Positions 13,901-25,900 of a stretch of 64,000 nucleotides of DNA are shown here, piece after piece; the first letter of the stretch is position 1, and every line of letters starts with the position of its first letter. The translations under genes were made by a program, and so were the position numbers. Where the stretch lies: contig OX465579.1 of assembly GCA_950022655.1 (NCBI GenBank), positions 141,632,913-141,696,912 on the forward strand, given 5' to 3'. The notes below the pieces were generated by a model that was not told the origin of the DNA, did not search any database, and was given only the letters and a program-made list of their open reading frames with translations. The stretch is from Alentia gelatinosa. Taxonomy: Eukaryota > Annelida > Polychaeta > Phyllodocida > Polynoidae.

Positions 13901-16900
13901 CTACAGCATGAAGAAATGGTGCATTCTCATTGGCTGACAGCCTGGAAGCACTTATCTAGGTAGATTTTTTTTAAATTGGCGGATGCCAATGCTTCATGGC
14001 TTTGGAGACGTTCTATAAACTACCTCCTTGACTAGAAGTGTGTAACGACCAAATATCAAGTATAAAATGTAGAGTATTACCTTGATACAGTTTAAAAAGC
14101 TCAAATATGCTAAATCGATTGATAACAACAAGTTCACTCGACGAGTGCTTGAACGAAGCAACCGTCGCTGAATTGCCTAGTTATGCAGACTGACAGTCTG
14201 TCTGTGTGTCACCTGCTGCGGATGTCGTCGAGTGAACTTGGTATCGATTGCTTTCGCATGGTTGAGCTATTCGAACTGTATTATGTGAATGTCCCATGTT
14301 ATTTACCTCAATATTTGGTCATTACACATTGTTAGCCCTTACAGGGTGTTTGTAAAAGGTTTCCAAATTCGTGAGGTGGTACAAGACTAACCCGGAAGTC
14401 CAACAGGCCGAATGCTCACTGCGCAGGCACAAAACATTATGTTAATTAACTTTCCACTCGCCCAGCCGATGTTTGGCCTCTATCCGGTAACCGTGCATTT
14501 ACCAGAGAATGAGATTTGAGACTGCGAAGTGCAAGTTAATCTTATAATGTACGCATCATTCTGGCGGAAAGTGACAGTGTCATTGGCTGCAAGTTATGAT
14601 CAGTTTTGGCGATTTATAAACAATCCAAGGTATGCAATAATATAAAAACATAGTGAAAACGCCAATACACACATACTTATGTCAGTGTAGCCTATGAAAT
14701 CCTTCAGAACTTGTTCTTCAAAATCGTTCTGAACGATTTCATCGGCTACACTCAAATAAGTATGTGTGTATTGGCATCATTACTGTGTTTTTACATATTA
14801 CATTTAAACAGGTTGGTACAATAGATCTGAGTGTTATTAGAGGAAGTTTAAATATGCATGTCCATAAATAACAGTATATTCCATTGCAATTGATATGGGC
14901 AATACTTATATATAACAACCTTGCCATAGTCATGCACCAAACAAGACAAGATGAAGCTTGGCACTATTCACGGAACGAGGCTGTGAGGCCTAGTTTTCAT
15001 AAAATGGCATCAATTTCATTGAGTCTTTTCTGATGTAAGATGATGTTACGTTTCACAACTATCATATACCCCAAAATAATTCATTCATTTTCTGATTTAT
15101 GTTTCTTACCATAGAATATATAGACATTAAACGATGATTTTGAGGATAGGCGGCCGTAAACCACGAGAGGTTGACGCGTAGTAATACACGAGCGCTATTT
15201 TCCCGTATACCACAGCTGTGAGGCCGTATACCACAGGATTTGAATCCGTATACCACAGTTATGGTATCTGACAAGTTTTATATAATGGTTCGTAGTTTAC
15301 TGAGTACCCATACATTTCCAATGAGGTATTTGTATACCATGGATAATAAAACAGAAATTACCAAATACTCAACAGGGTATTGGATATTTTTTCATGACAT
15401 TGCAAAAAATAAACCAGTCAGTTTCTTGTACTTAAAACGGCATTGGCAGTATTTCCGGCAAGTTATGTCAATATTGGCTAAGCAGCAGCCTACACACAAG
15501 ATTGTGAACTGCCATTATTTAGTATAGATATCTTTTTAGTTACTTTCATGGGTAGGGATAAATTCAGAACGACACTCAATTTGGTAGAAATGAGAAGTTC
15601 GCCACTCATTGATGTTGCTCCAGAATCTTACTTGGCTATACCACGTGAGCTTCTCATGCAACTTCAACTCGTGGCATACTTGTCAACTCTACTAATATAT
15701 GTCTTTTTTTGTCATATCAAGTTATACATGTCTACGCATATCGAATTCCATACATACGTCGATTACAGTCATTTTATTCTATTTCCATTGTACCCAGTAA
15801 TACATCATTCAAGAGATAAGTTTTCTTTACGGATTTATCTATGTGATATATTTATAACATAATGTACAAGCACATTGTGCTAAAAACTGCCAGCTCTGGT
15901 ATACCTAGCAACCGTAGTGGACTGAATACTATTTCACCGAATAGCGACGAAGTCAATATATCACCACAGAAATCACTATAGCCTTCCGCTGTTTTGAAAT
16001 CATTATCTTTTATAGCAGTTCCGTCTCTCTTTTGTCATCTGTACAAAATAAAATGAATAACAAAAACATGCACGCTCCTCTACTGGAGCCATTTTTCACG
16101 ACTTCTTGAGAATGAGAATTATCTCTCGCACATAATTATCACAGAGCTTACTGTCGCTCAAGGGACCAAGCGAAAAAGGAATCAGTCAGGCTCGTCTTGG
16201 TTATTGCCCCTCCGGAACTCAGCCTTCAACGCCAGGGTCAGGCCATCACCTCTGGTAGTGGTAGTGTGCCGCCTTGGACTTCTTCCGGCAGAAGATGATG
16301 TACCCAATGATGGCCATCACGCAGAGGTCTATGAGCAGCGCGCCTAGCGCCACCTGGTAGATGTGGCTGTCGCCGTCGTCGCGTCGCTGTCCCATGTAGC
16401 GCTTCACGTCGAGCGGCGGCCTGTCGCGGTGGTTGGCGAGGATAACGCTCCACACGCGGCGCATGGTGTCCGCCTCGCGGTGCGGGTGGCTCGGCCCGGT
16501 CACCGCGAACATCACCGGCGTGGCCAGGTAGTCGGACGTGTTGAAGCGCGACAGCACGCCGCCCCGAACCGGCTGCCCGTCTAACCCGACAAAAGAGCGG
16601 AACGTCTGACTAAAGGTCAGTCCGAGTTTCTCGGCCAGCACCCCGACCCACGGCCCCTCCGGCACGAACATGGGCGTGTCCAGCGACATGAGGTAGAGGC
16701 GGTGGATGACGCTGGAGGAGGCGATGTACAGACTGGCTGCACAGTGTGCCGGGTAGGCGTGCCCGCTGTACACGTCATAGCCGAGCGGCCCTGCGTCGCG
16801 CGCGCTCGGGTAGTCGGCCAGCATACAGCACGGGTAGAGGTAACACATCACGAACTCGTTGGCACTTTTGTACTGAAGGCTCTGCAGGTAGGGCACCAGT

Positions 16901-19900
16901 TTGAAGATGTCGACGACGAGGTCGTCGTCTGCCACCATGACGAAATCAGCGTGCGGGCAGTATGTGCGCGCCCACTTATAGGCCATCACAGACTTTAACG
17001 TCCCGTTCTTGTCCGTGTCCAGAAAATTCTCCTGGACGATATCACGGTAAATCCTGTTCTCCAGGTTCACTTCCTTTTGCTCTGCTTTATCTCTATGGGG
17101 AGAGAAATTTGATATTAGGAAGTAACATGACTTATTTGCTCCATTGAAGAGTTCCATAAATACGTGCGTAGTTTCTACTTAGTTCGTCCCTAAAAGCTCT
17201 ATTTATGGAATATAAAATGTTTACTAAAACTATATAAAGAGAATGATAGCATAGAACTTGTACGGTACATGTTCATGGAAAGTGTTCCACAATCACCCAA
17301 TTTCCTTTCCGTATTACATTATTCTGCAAGCCATTTACATTTTGTTTTACGTCAAATATTCTTCCATTTTGAAATCTGCATTTTCTTTTTGGTGTTTTGG
17401 CATTTTCTATATAGTTTTTCAGTTACAACAATAGCGGATCCAAAGTCATAAATATTCATGATTGTTACCATCGAGATAAAAAAATTAAGGAACATAGAAC
17501 GACCAGACCATGCTGTACATACTACAAAACGAAATGGGAAATTGTTATTTTTTACGGAACTCGGCCTGGGCCCTCGTTCCGTAAATAGCACCAATTCCCA
17601 TCGAGTTTTGTAGCATGTACAATCATGGTGAGTCGTTATATATTTATTATGCACCCATAATTAATCAAATCTTGCCATATATTGGCATAGGAGACATGTC
17701 AATGTGAAAGCCTACACACAGCTGATGTTTCAACGTGTACAGTATAAGAGTGTACTGTACAGGGTTCAGTATACGATACTGCATAGGGAGCAGCAGTACA
17801 TAATTGTTAAATATACTGCGTGGGTATATAATACATTTTATCCTACCCCTAATAAAAAACGCCATAGGCTTAACATGGGATTTGTTTATGTCACGGGTAG
17901 TGACATAAAGTGTTGTTTATGCCACTACTTTCTGATACTGAAAAAATATGGAAACGGGGTAGGATAAAATCTAGACACCACTCGTTTGAGTTTGAGCTTA
18001 TTCATGCCACTTATGTTGTTGGCTCCGTAATGTCACTCGTCTTCGACTCGTGAAATTATGGAGCCAACAAAATGCGTGGCATAAATAAACTCAGACTCAA
18101 ACTCGTGACGTCTCTTGATATTATTTTGGGTTTGGTCAAAGGAAGTCACTTCATTGGGTAATGCATATCAGGATCTGGTCTGGCTGCTGCGGTCATATCC
18201 TCACCTGGCGGCTCCTAGCAGGAAGACTAGAGGTATGGTGACGGCGGGCAGGTTGAAGGTGGCCGCCCACGTGTCACGTATGGCCATACGGCGGTCTACA
18301 TGTGCCACCACCGTGCGTACCATCATCAGTAGTAGTACCTCCTGCCGCTCGATGCACAGGTTTGGGTTGTTGATTATATACCTTCAGAAGTAGGATGTTT
18401 TAAATGGATTATGGTATTGCATAGAAAAAGAACTGGTAGTTGTGCAGTGAATGCGTGTACATTTCCACATTCGTGAGTGGGGTTCACCTTGTTTAATGGT
18501 GAAGTGAAGTTGGCCCTGTACGGGAGTGGGTGGATGGTAGGAGAAAGCTGGACTGATTGGATTGATGTTGAACTTTAATGGTATGAGGAGAGCTGACTTG
18601 TATTGGTAGATGGCGAAGGCTGTCCAGTGCAGATAAAGGTTAATATTTTAAATGTAGATGGGCGCCTTACTTAAAGTGTAGAGAATCAGTACTGTTTAAG
18701 ATTGCAAGGCTGACCTGTACAGAAAAGGGTTGATATAGTTTAAATGTAGAGAGGCGCCATCCATAAAGTACGTACATAGTGACGGGGGTGGGGGAATATA
18801 TCGAAAATATGCGTACATTCCATCTTTAATATGATGCTAGTTTGAGAAGGGGTTGGGGTCTAATGATATTTCAGAAATTTTACATACGTTCTTTATGGAT
18901 TTCCCTTACTTACATTGTAAGGAGTCAGACTTGTTTATTGATAGGCTTAAGGCTGACCTGTATGGATGAGGGTTGACGTTGTGAGGGGCGTTGTAGTAAC
19001 GGGATGGCACCACGGACTCTGGGCGACGCACTAACGGCGCTATATGGATCTCCGTGTTGGTAGGCGCCTCATCTACATCCACCAGCGTCCCCCCGTCACG
19101 TGACTCAGCTCTGCCGCCTATGGGGATCTCTAGCGGCAGGGACGGCTTTGACCTCACCAACTCCCTTTGTTGGCAGCTCCCTGAAAACCAGAGTGGCATT
19201 GAATGTCAAGACAAGTGTAGTTAGCCAAACCAAATTTAAGCGGGAAATAACCCAAGAATTAATGCTATGGAACCAGGGAGCTCTCTCATGACGTGATCCT
19301 CGCTCAGTGACGGTCTTTCAATGTGAAATGAGTTCAATCTTTTACAGACTGACGGCCATTTCATGAATTAACAGGTAACCCGATTTTGGATTCTGGAAAT
19401 CTTTAACATATGCCAAATGTAATATTAAACAGGATCGGAACTGCAATCAGTTTACCAGTACCTACCCCGATTTTCGTTATTTTCCCCTAGAAGCCTTAAC
19501 AGTAGGTACAATATTTTTGTGATTGGCAAGTCATTTATTCATCCTTATCATTGCCACCGGTATTTATCTGCCTTTTTCGCGCTCGACAGAATGCAGTACT
19601 TAGTGTTTGCATTGAAGGTAAACCGACAAACGGTTGGGATGGATTAGATCTTAATACCAGAATACTTCTTTATTCGCTCTACAAACATTGCTATAGTGAG
19701 GCAACAGTCATCGATGGATTTTCCATTTTACATCTTCTTTTGTCTGCTATGTTTGCACTGCTCACAGAGCAGAACAAAATAGATTGATATGGATCCATGG
19801 TTATCTGTATGTGGCACGAGAATAACAACATTGTGTTTTAGACAGCCCTGGGATGCAGTTATGATAGACTTTGATGGTTTCAGTTCCGAAATGTTTGATA

Positions 19901-22900
19901 TTCAGCCACAAGTAACTGTGACGATTCTTGTATATAGAATAATCATTGTTTGAAGTATGATTCAAAATATTCCCCCCGACGAATATCTGCTTTGTTCCAG
20001 CTTCCTACTAGGCTTTTTATAATATAATAGGACGTGTTTTCTGGAATTATCAATAAGTCATAAGGCATCGCAGCATATGAACAATTATTCTGAGTGATGC
20101 ATCATTATGGCAGCAGAAATCATGTTTATTTCATGAATGTTTTACTTCTGCTCTGGCAGTATTGTCTGGCGAACATGGCGTTACATCATGTTTTAGATAA
20201 TTAATATTTGAAAACTCAACAACTGCCTCCACGCATGCAAACGACTCTTTCCATTCGGAGGTATACGAAATCCGTTAAATAGTGAATAGTTACATATATA
20301 CATGGCGATATATGCAAAGAGCAGTACATGTATATAGTTAACTAATGAATCATTTCGGCGTAATTTGGTTTCTATATTAACATATATATGTTAGGTTAGT
20401 GTGGTTTGTTGAACATGTGCATTAACTCTAAGATTCATTGTAGTTTTAGCCACAAATCCAATGAAAATGTTCCAAATCTTCCGGGGTTCAATGTATAATC
20501 AAGTTATTTAACAGGAGAGAAAATACAGATGCCATTGCTCATTGGGACACAGATGGGTCCTCTGGCAACTGTAACATATTGACCAAAGCCAACGCCTCTG
20601 TCTCCCAACTCCCAAAGTGACCATTGGTGGTCACAAATTGGAGGCACCCTTTACAGCCCAGCCTTCAGCGGCAGGAAACCTGGATTGCCGCCCGATAAAA
20701 CCGGTCATCTTTGCGGCCTGGCTCTTTGTTTGCCAGGCACCGTGTGGCCGTGCCAGGCGGCTTTTAACAGTGACCGGGTCCGACTCAAACGGCACCACTT
20801 GCCAGGCGTGCCGCCCCCATCCTACCGATCAATACCGCTGAGAATAATAATAATGAACGAAAAATAGTAAGGTATTGCAGAATATGTGGGGCAAGGGAAA
20901 GGGTATAGAGCACCCGAATAGCAATCTAATAGAAACGGTCGTCGTTTTTAGAGCGAACGTTTGGATGTATCGGATGCCAGTTTTTCTCAGGTGTATACTT
21001 TTTAGAATGGGTCGTGGAGAAGGATATACTCATATACATAGAATAGAATATATCTAACTCAACACCGCCGTTGTAACAGCCCTTATACTAGGATGAGGGT
21101 CAAGAAGAACGTTAAATTCTGAACATGGATCTTTATTGGGTTGTCTAGCATAGATTAGTCGGTAACATTCAGTTAATAACGCGACAGATGGAAAAGTTTC
21201 TCCCTTTTCTTTCTACTGCGCGATTTTTACAGTAGCTATTCAGTATAACGTTTTCACAGTTAAAACTCGAAATGTGAAAGATACATAGGTTGTGCATTTT
21301 GGGGAAAAATACTTATATTCTAATGCACAACCCTAGTGCTGCATTTGAATTAGTCATTATGCTCAAACCATTCAACACTAATCTATCGGTCGAGCACTTA
21401 AATCAGCCATGATAATTCGGATCATTTCTAGTCTGAATTTCTCGCCTGGAAAGCATTGATGAGCTGATATGATATCGTGGATACCATATTACGTTTGAGC
21501 TAGGTCACAAAGATCCCAATAGAACATGGGTGGGATGAACTTTCTATGGGAGCGGGAGTCACTAAAGGCTGACTCCCGCAATCATATATGGGCAATCATA
21601 GGGCTGTGTTGATGCTTTTTACGGCGGCTGATTGGCTTTGGTCCGTTCGGGAGACGGCGAGAAATGGGAATGCGATGTTGGCATAGGGCGTCCTTTACCG
21701 CAGAACTGAAACGGTGGACGTCCGGACCGACAGGGCCCTACGAAGGGCACAGGAAGCGGCCTGAGGAAAGACCGCTCGATGATTTAGTAGACAGTAGAAA
21801 GGAAAACGGTCTCTCAGAGCTTTGACAGCAGGCTGGTTGCGCTTATTTTTCTGTTATGTCGGTCTCGGGAAATATTGATCCACTTGAGAGGTTCATGATT
21901 CCCTGAAGGGTGTAGGGGCACCCACTGTTTATGGAGCTGACCGACTGGCCGAACCCTAGCAACGTTAGCCTAGAAAAGAGACCACAGATGTGGCTTGGGT
22001 GGTTGCTGCGGACTTTCCTTTTGTAAGTTAATGATGCACTCGAGCAGTAGCGAGTACAGCGGGGTCCTCATTAGTGCCGTACGGCTGGTCAGAGGCAAGC
22101 CAGGCCTCATGAAGGAGTCGCTGGGCTGGATGATCGCTCAGATCATCTTCTCTCCAGGCTAGCCTTCTTATCTCCAGAACCCCACGCCGGTCCTCTTCCC
22201 CCACCCCGCCAACTTAGCTTCAAATCATGCTCCAAACCCACTCTACACCCACATAGACTCAGTCACTGAAGTGCACCCCGGAGTTTTTTGTGCATCAATA
22301 AGATATGTGGTGGGATTCATTCACCTTTATATGTGTGATGTGCCTGACTTATTATGTAAAAAGAAAACCCTCACATGTATAATTGAACTGAAACATTGCC
22401 AATTGAAAATTATCAATTATATTAGGGGTTCTCTGCTAAACCACCCAACTTTAAGATTTGCGTGAGTAGACTGGTGAGAGGAAAGAGTGAGGAGGTTTCA
22501 ACCCTGACCCTGCGTAGAAGCCAGCCTGAGAACACCATCAGAGAACCCTTCGGGGAACCGGCAGGGGAGAGGAAGGGGGTCCCTAAGGACATCAAGACGG
22601 TCACTCATCAGTCTGGTATCTGTACCACTGAACCACGGCTCATTGCACTGGTTCTCTGTCTCACAGATAACGGCCGCCAGCAGCTAGACTCGACCGCTTG
22701 CTGATTCCTGACCTTGGCCATCCTCTTTATGCCGCGCCAATAGCTCGTCTGAGCAACTCGTAGGTCTGAGCAACTGAAAAGTTTCAGTACCATCCTCGGA
22801 ATTATGAATGACAACTTCAAAAGAGTACTGACTGGAGGAGTGGTCTAATCGACCTATTTACCCACTAAAGTGAGTGGGGCATTAGATGGGGATATGACAG

Positions 22901-25900
22901 CAAAACCGACTGGTTCATTCTATGGGATACAGTGAGGCAAGGTGCCAAGAAATGAAAGGCCTATGGATGGACATGTAGCTGGTGGTCGATGCGGAGCGAG
23001 TACAATAATGTTATTGGGTTGATGATTATGATTGATGTGGCAGAGTAATGATACTGTTCATTGAACTGGATTGTGGTAAATATAATGGCTGTTTAAGGCA
23101 CAGATACCATGGTCATAGTATCAGTGGTGATTGGTATTTGGTTGAGGCACTATACTCGTTGGTTGAGGGTACAAGTTGGGGTGTAGGACAGGATTGATGT
23201 ATTTCTCTGGGAAGGCTTATGGAAGGCTTCGTTCGATGAATCTTCTTTTGATCAACCACCCGAGAAAATTGTATCAGCTCAGAAGTAGCTGTCTCGGTGC
23301 ATTGATTACAAGGGGCATCGATACAGAAGAAATAGTGTGTTAGGGCTCGTCGGTCACCCACAAAATGCTACTCATATGCAGGCGGTAAGTTTCTCACTCA
23401 TCATTGTGAGCGAATCTTTTTCTACGGTAAAATTTAAATAGCACATGATTCTACTACATATACATGTGTGTGTGTGTATATTTTATATATATTTATATAT
23501 ATATATATATATATATACAATCAGCTCACTTCATCCACAAGCTTGGTCGAAATACTGTCCTTTCAATTTCGATGTAAGGAGATAGTGCCATAAGTATAGG
23601 TACTAATAAGCAGAAGTGTATTACGATTGCGGAAGGTAATGCATCTGAAGAGGTCAGTGTTACTGTGTTGCACCTGCAGGGAACCCCTACATCTTGAAAC
23701 CGCTGACTGGGTTCCATCCCCTCCCTTACGGGTCTCGGGCCCTGGAGAGGGTCATAGGTCTCCTGCCTGGATCCGGCGGGCGGGCAGCCAGTGGCGGGGT
23801 CGGAGGGAGCGGGTCGTGGGTGGCTACTGCAGGCTAGCTGGAGACAGCTGCAGGCCGTGAAGTGCTCGCTGGAGGGGGGCAGGAGGGACAGGTGGTCGAC
23901 AGGTGGAGCTGCTGCGCGGCTGGCACCGTTTTCTCATTAATGTGGCGGATTCGTTGATCGCTAGCCTGATAGAGGATCTTCTGTATAAGAAGGTGGGGTG
24001 CTTGGCAGCATTATAGTATGTGCAATGCTGTTTGGCTGCTTGACAATGATCTGCTGGAGAGTGGGCTGGTGTGGTTTGACAGTGCCTGTTATGACCAGGG
24101 CTCAATTGTTGCCTTTGACCTGTATTGCTGGCCAAGTCTAATTGAAAAAATTGGACGTTAAACTACCCAAACAAACACAAGTATTGCTGGCCACCTTTGT
24201 GGGGAATGAAGTTCTTGTCCATGTGTTTTGTACTAGTTGGCGAGAAATCACAGTAATTGAACAGAATCTCTCAACTGTGTGTTCGAGTAAGATAAAACCT
24301 AGTGTCAAAAGAGTCAATTGAGTAAACGAAAAAGTTTCGTTTATCAAACTAGTGTCAAAAGACTTTGAACTAAATATTTTAAGAAATCTCATTGATCTAT
24401 TGCTAAAGTAAGTGATACCAGAAATACAACATATCCCAAACTGAAGGTGTGCCTCTCCCATTGTCCCAGTATTGCTTTAAAAAAACATATTATTCATCTA
24501 TTTCAAGCATTCTCTCCGGATGGAAACATCGTGATTACCAGATTAATACCAATCAAACGCAACATGTTGCTTGAAGGTCGGATGTTTGGTAGGAGTTGGC
24601 AGGTGACATGCTATTTGTGGCAGCTTTCATTGACAGCAGAATAGTTGGAGGTTTGTGGCTTGTCAGTGGCCTGTTGGTGTCTGAAGATATTCTAGATTTC
24701 CCTTGTGTCAGGCTTTGATCTGTTTGAATGGTATTCTGCTATTATACACAATGGTTTCCTTGGTGTCAGTCGACATTCTAATGTATATATATACCGTGGC
24801 ATGCTTGATGTCAGATGGTCTTCTGCTGGTATAGGCAGTGGTCTAGTTGATAACAGGTCGCGTTCCGTTATTGTAGGTTGTCGTTTAGTTATGCCAATCA
24901 CCACGATGGACTAGATGGCTCTGGCTAGTACATAAGGGATTCCATTGCCTTTCTTGCAGCATACATCCCCGCGTTGTCAATCTGAGGTCGAGATATTTCT
25001 CTGAATATTAGAGATCTATAGACAGCGCAACCATGACCGAGTGTGTAGATGTGTCGATTAATCTACAACATTATTGTATTAAGAGTGCGACTTTGTAGTT
25101 ATTAGCTGAGACGTACTTGCTTGCTTCCTCGTGACACGGCTTTCGGCGATGTGTGTGGAAACAATGTGTTTTATCTTAATTTGATTCTGCTTCAATGAAT
25201 TGGCCTGAAAAACATCCAATATTAAAGGAAAGGCTTATCAGTCACCCTCCTCGACTGAAATTATGATTGAATGCAGCGTCTTCGATTGTCATCGACAGAT
25301 ACATATCTTTTTAATATCCTTTCTCTGACAGTCCAGACAATCCAGATGTAGATATCCACAGTTTCCTCTCCCCAGCCCCTACTCCATCCCCACACCACTT
25401 CATTTTATCAATGGGGTGGCGTTTCCGGACATTTACAGAAACCTTTCGTCTCAGTAGACAAATTGCAGGCAGGTTTTCAGCAGTAAAACAGAACCCTAGG
25501 TTACCTCATCAATAAACCTCCCACCGCGAATAAAGTGACTTGGAGCTGTTCATGTGACTTATGAGTTAGTCGCTAGGTGGTGCCTGCTGAGGCGTGAAGC
25601 TCAACTCGTAGAGGTAAACGCTCTCCGAACAGTATCCGCTGACGCCATGGTGGCAGATTGCGGGAGATGGAAACTTCTGGTCGGAGAGTGAACCAGAGAA
25701 GCCCATCAGGCTGTGGTAATACGTCATCTCACCTCGTCATATCGTGGCGCCCGGCTCGCCAAAGGAACACCAACTGGTCCCGTGGTATGTCCGTTTTATC
25801 AACATTAGTTTGATATTGAGCCATGAAGTCGTTACTCTGGAAGAGCTAGCGGATTTTTAGTCAGCACTGTTAGGACTAGCATTACTGGTCATGGTATGTC

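Noticed and set aside
16363..16998. Plus-strand open frames of 73 and 98 codons
   Set aside because: GC-rich shadows of the GT31 catalytic exon.
18115..18393. 92-codon plus-strand frame
   Set aside because: Antisense shadow of the GT31 middle exon, whose minus-strand reading has the family motif and correct splice phases.
22034..22162. 42-residue plus-strand frame [20 protein letters not shown]...
   Set aside because: Protein-like composition but too short, without recognisable motif or paired splice sites.
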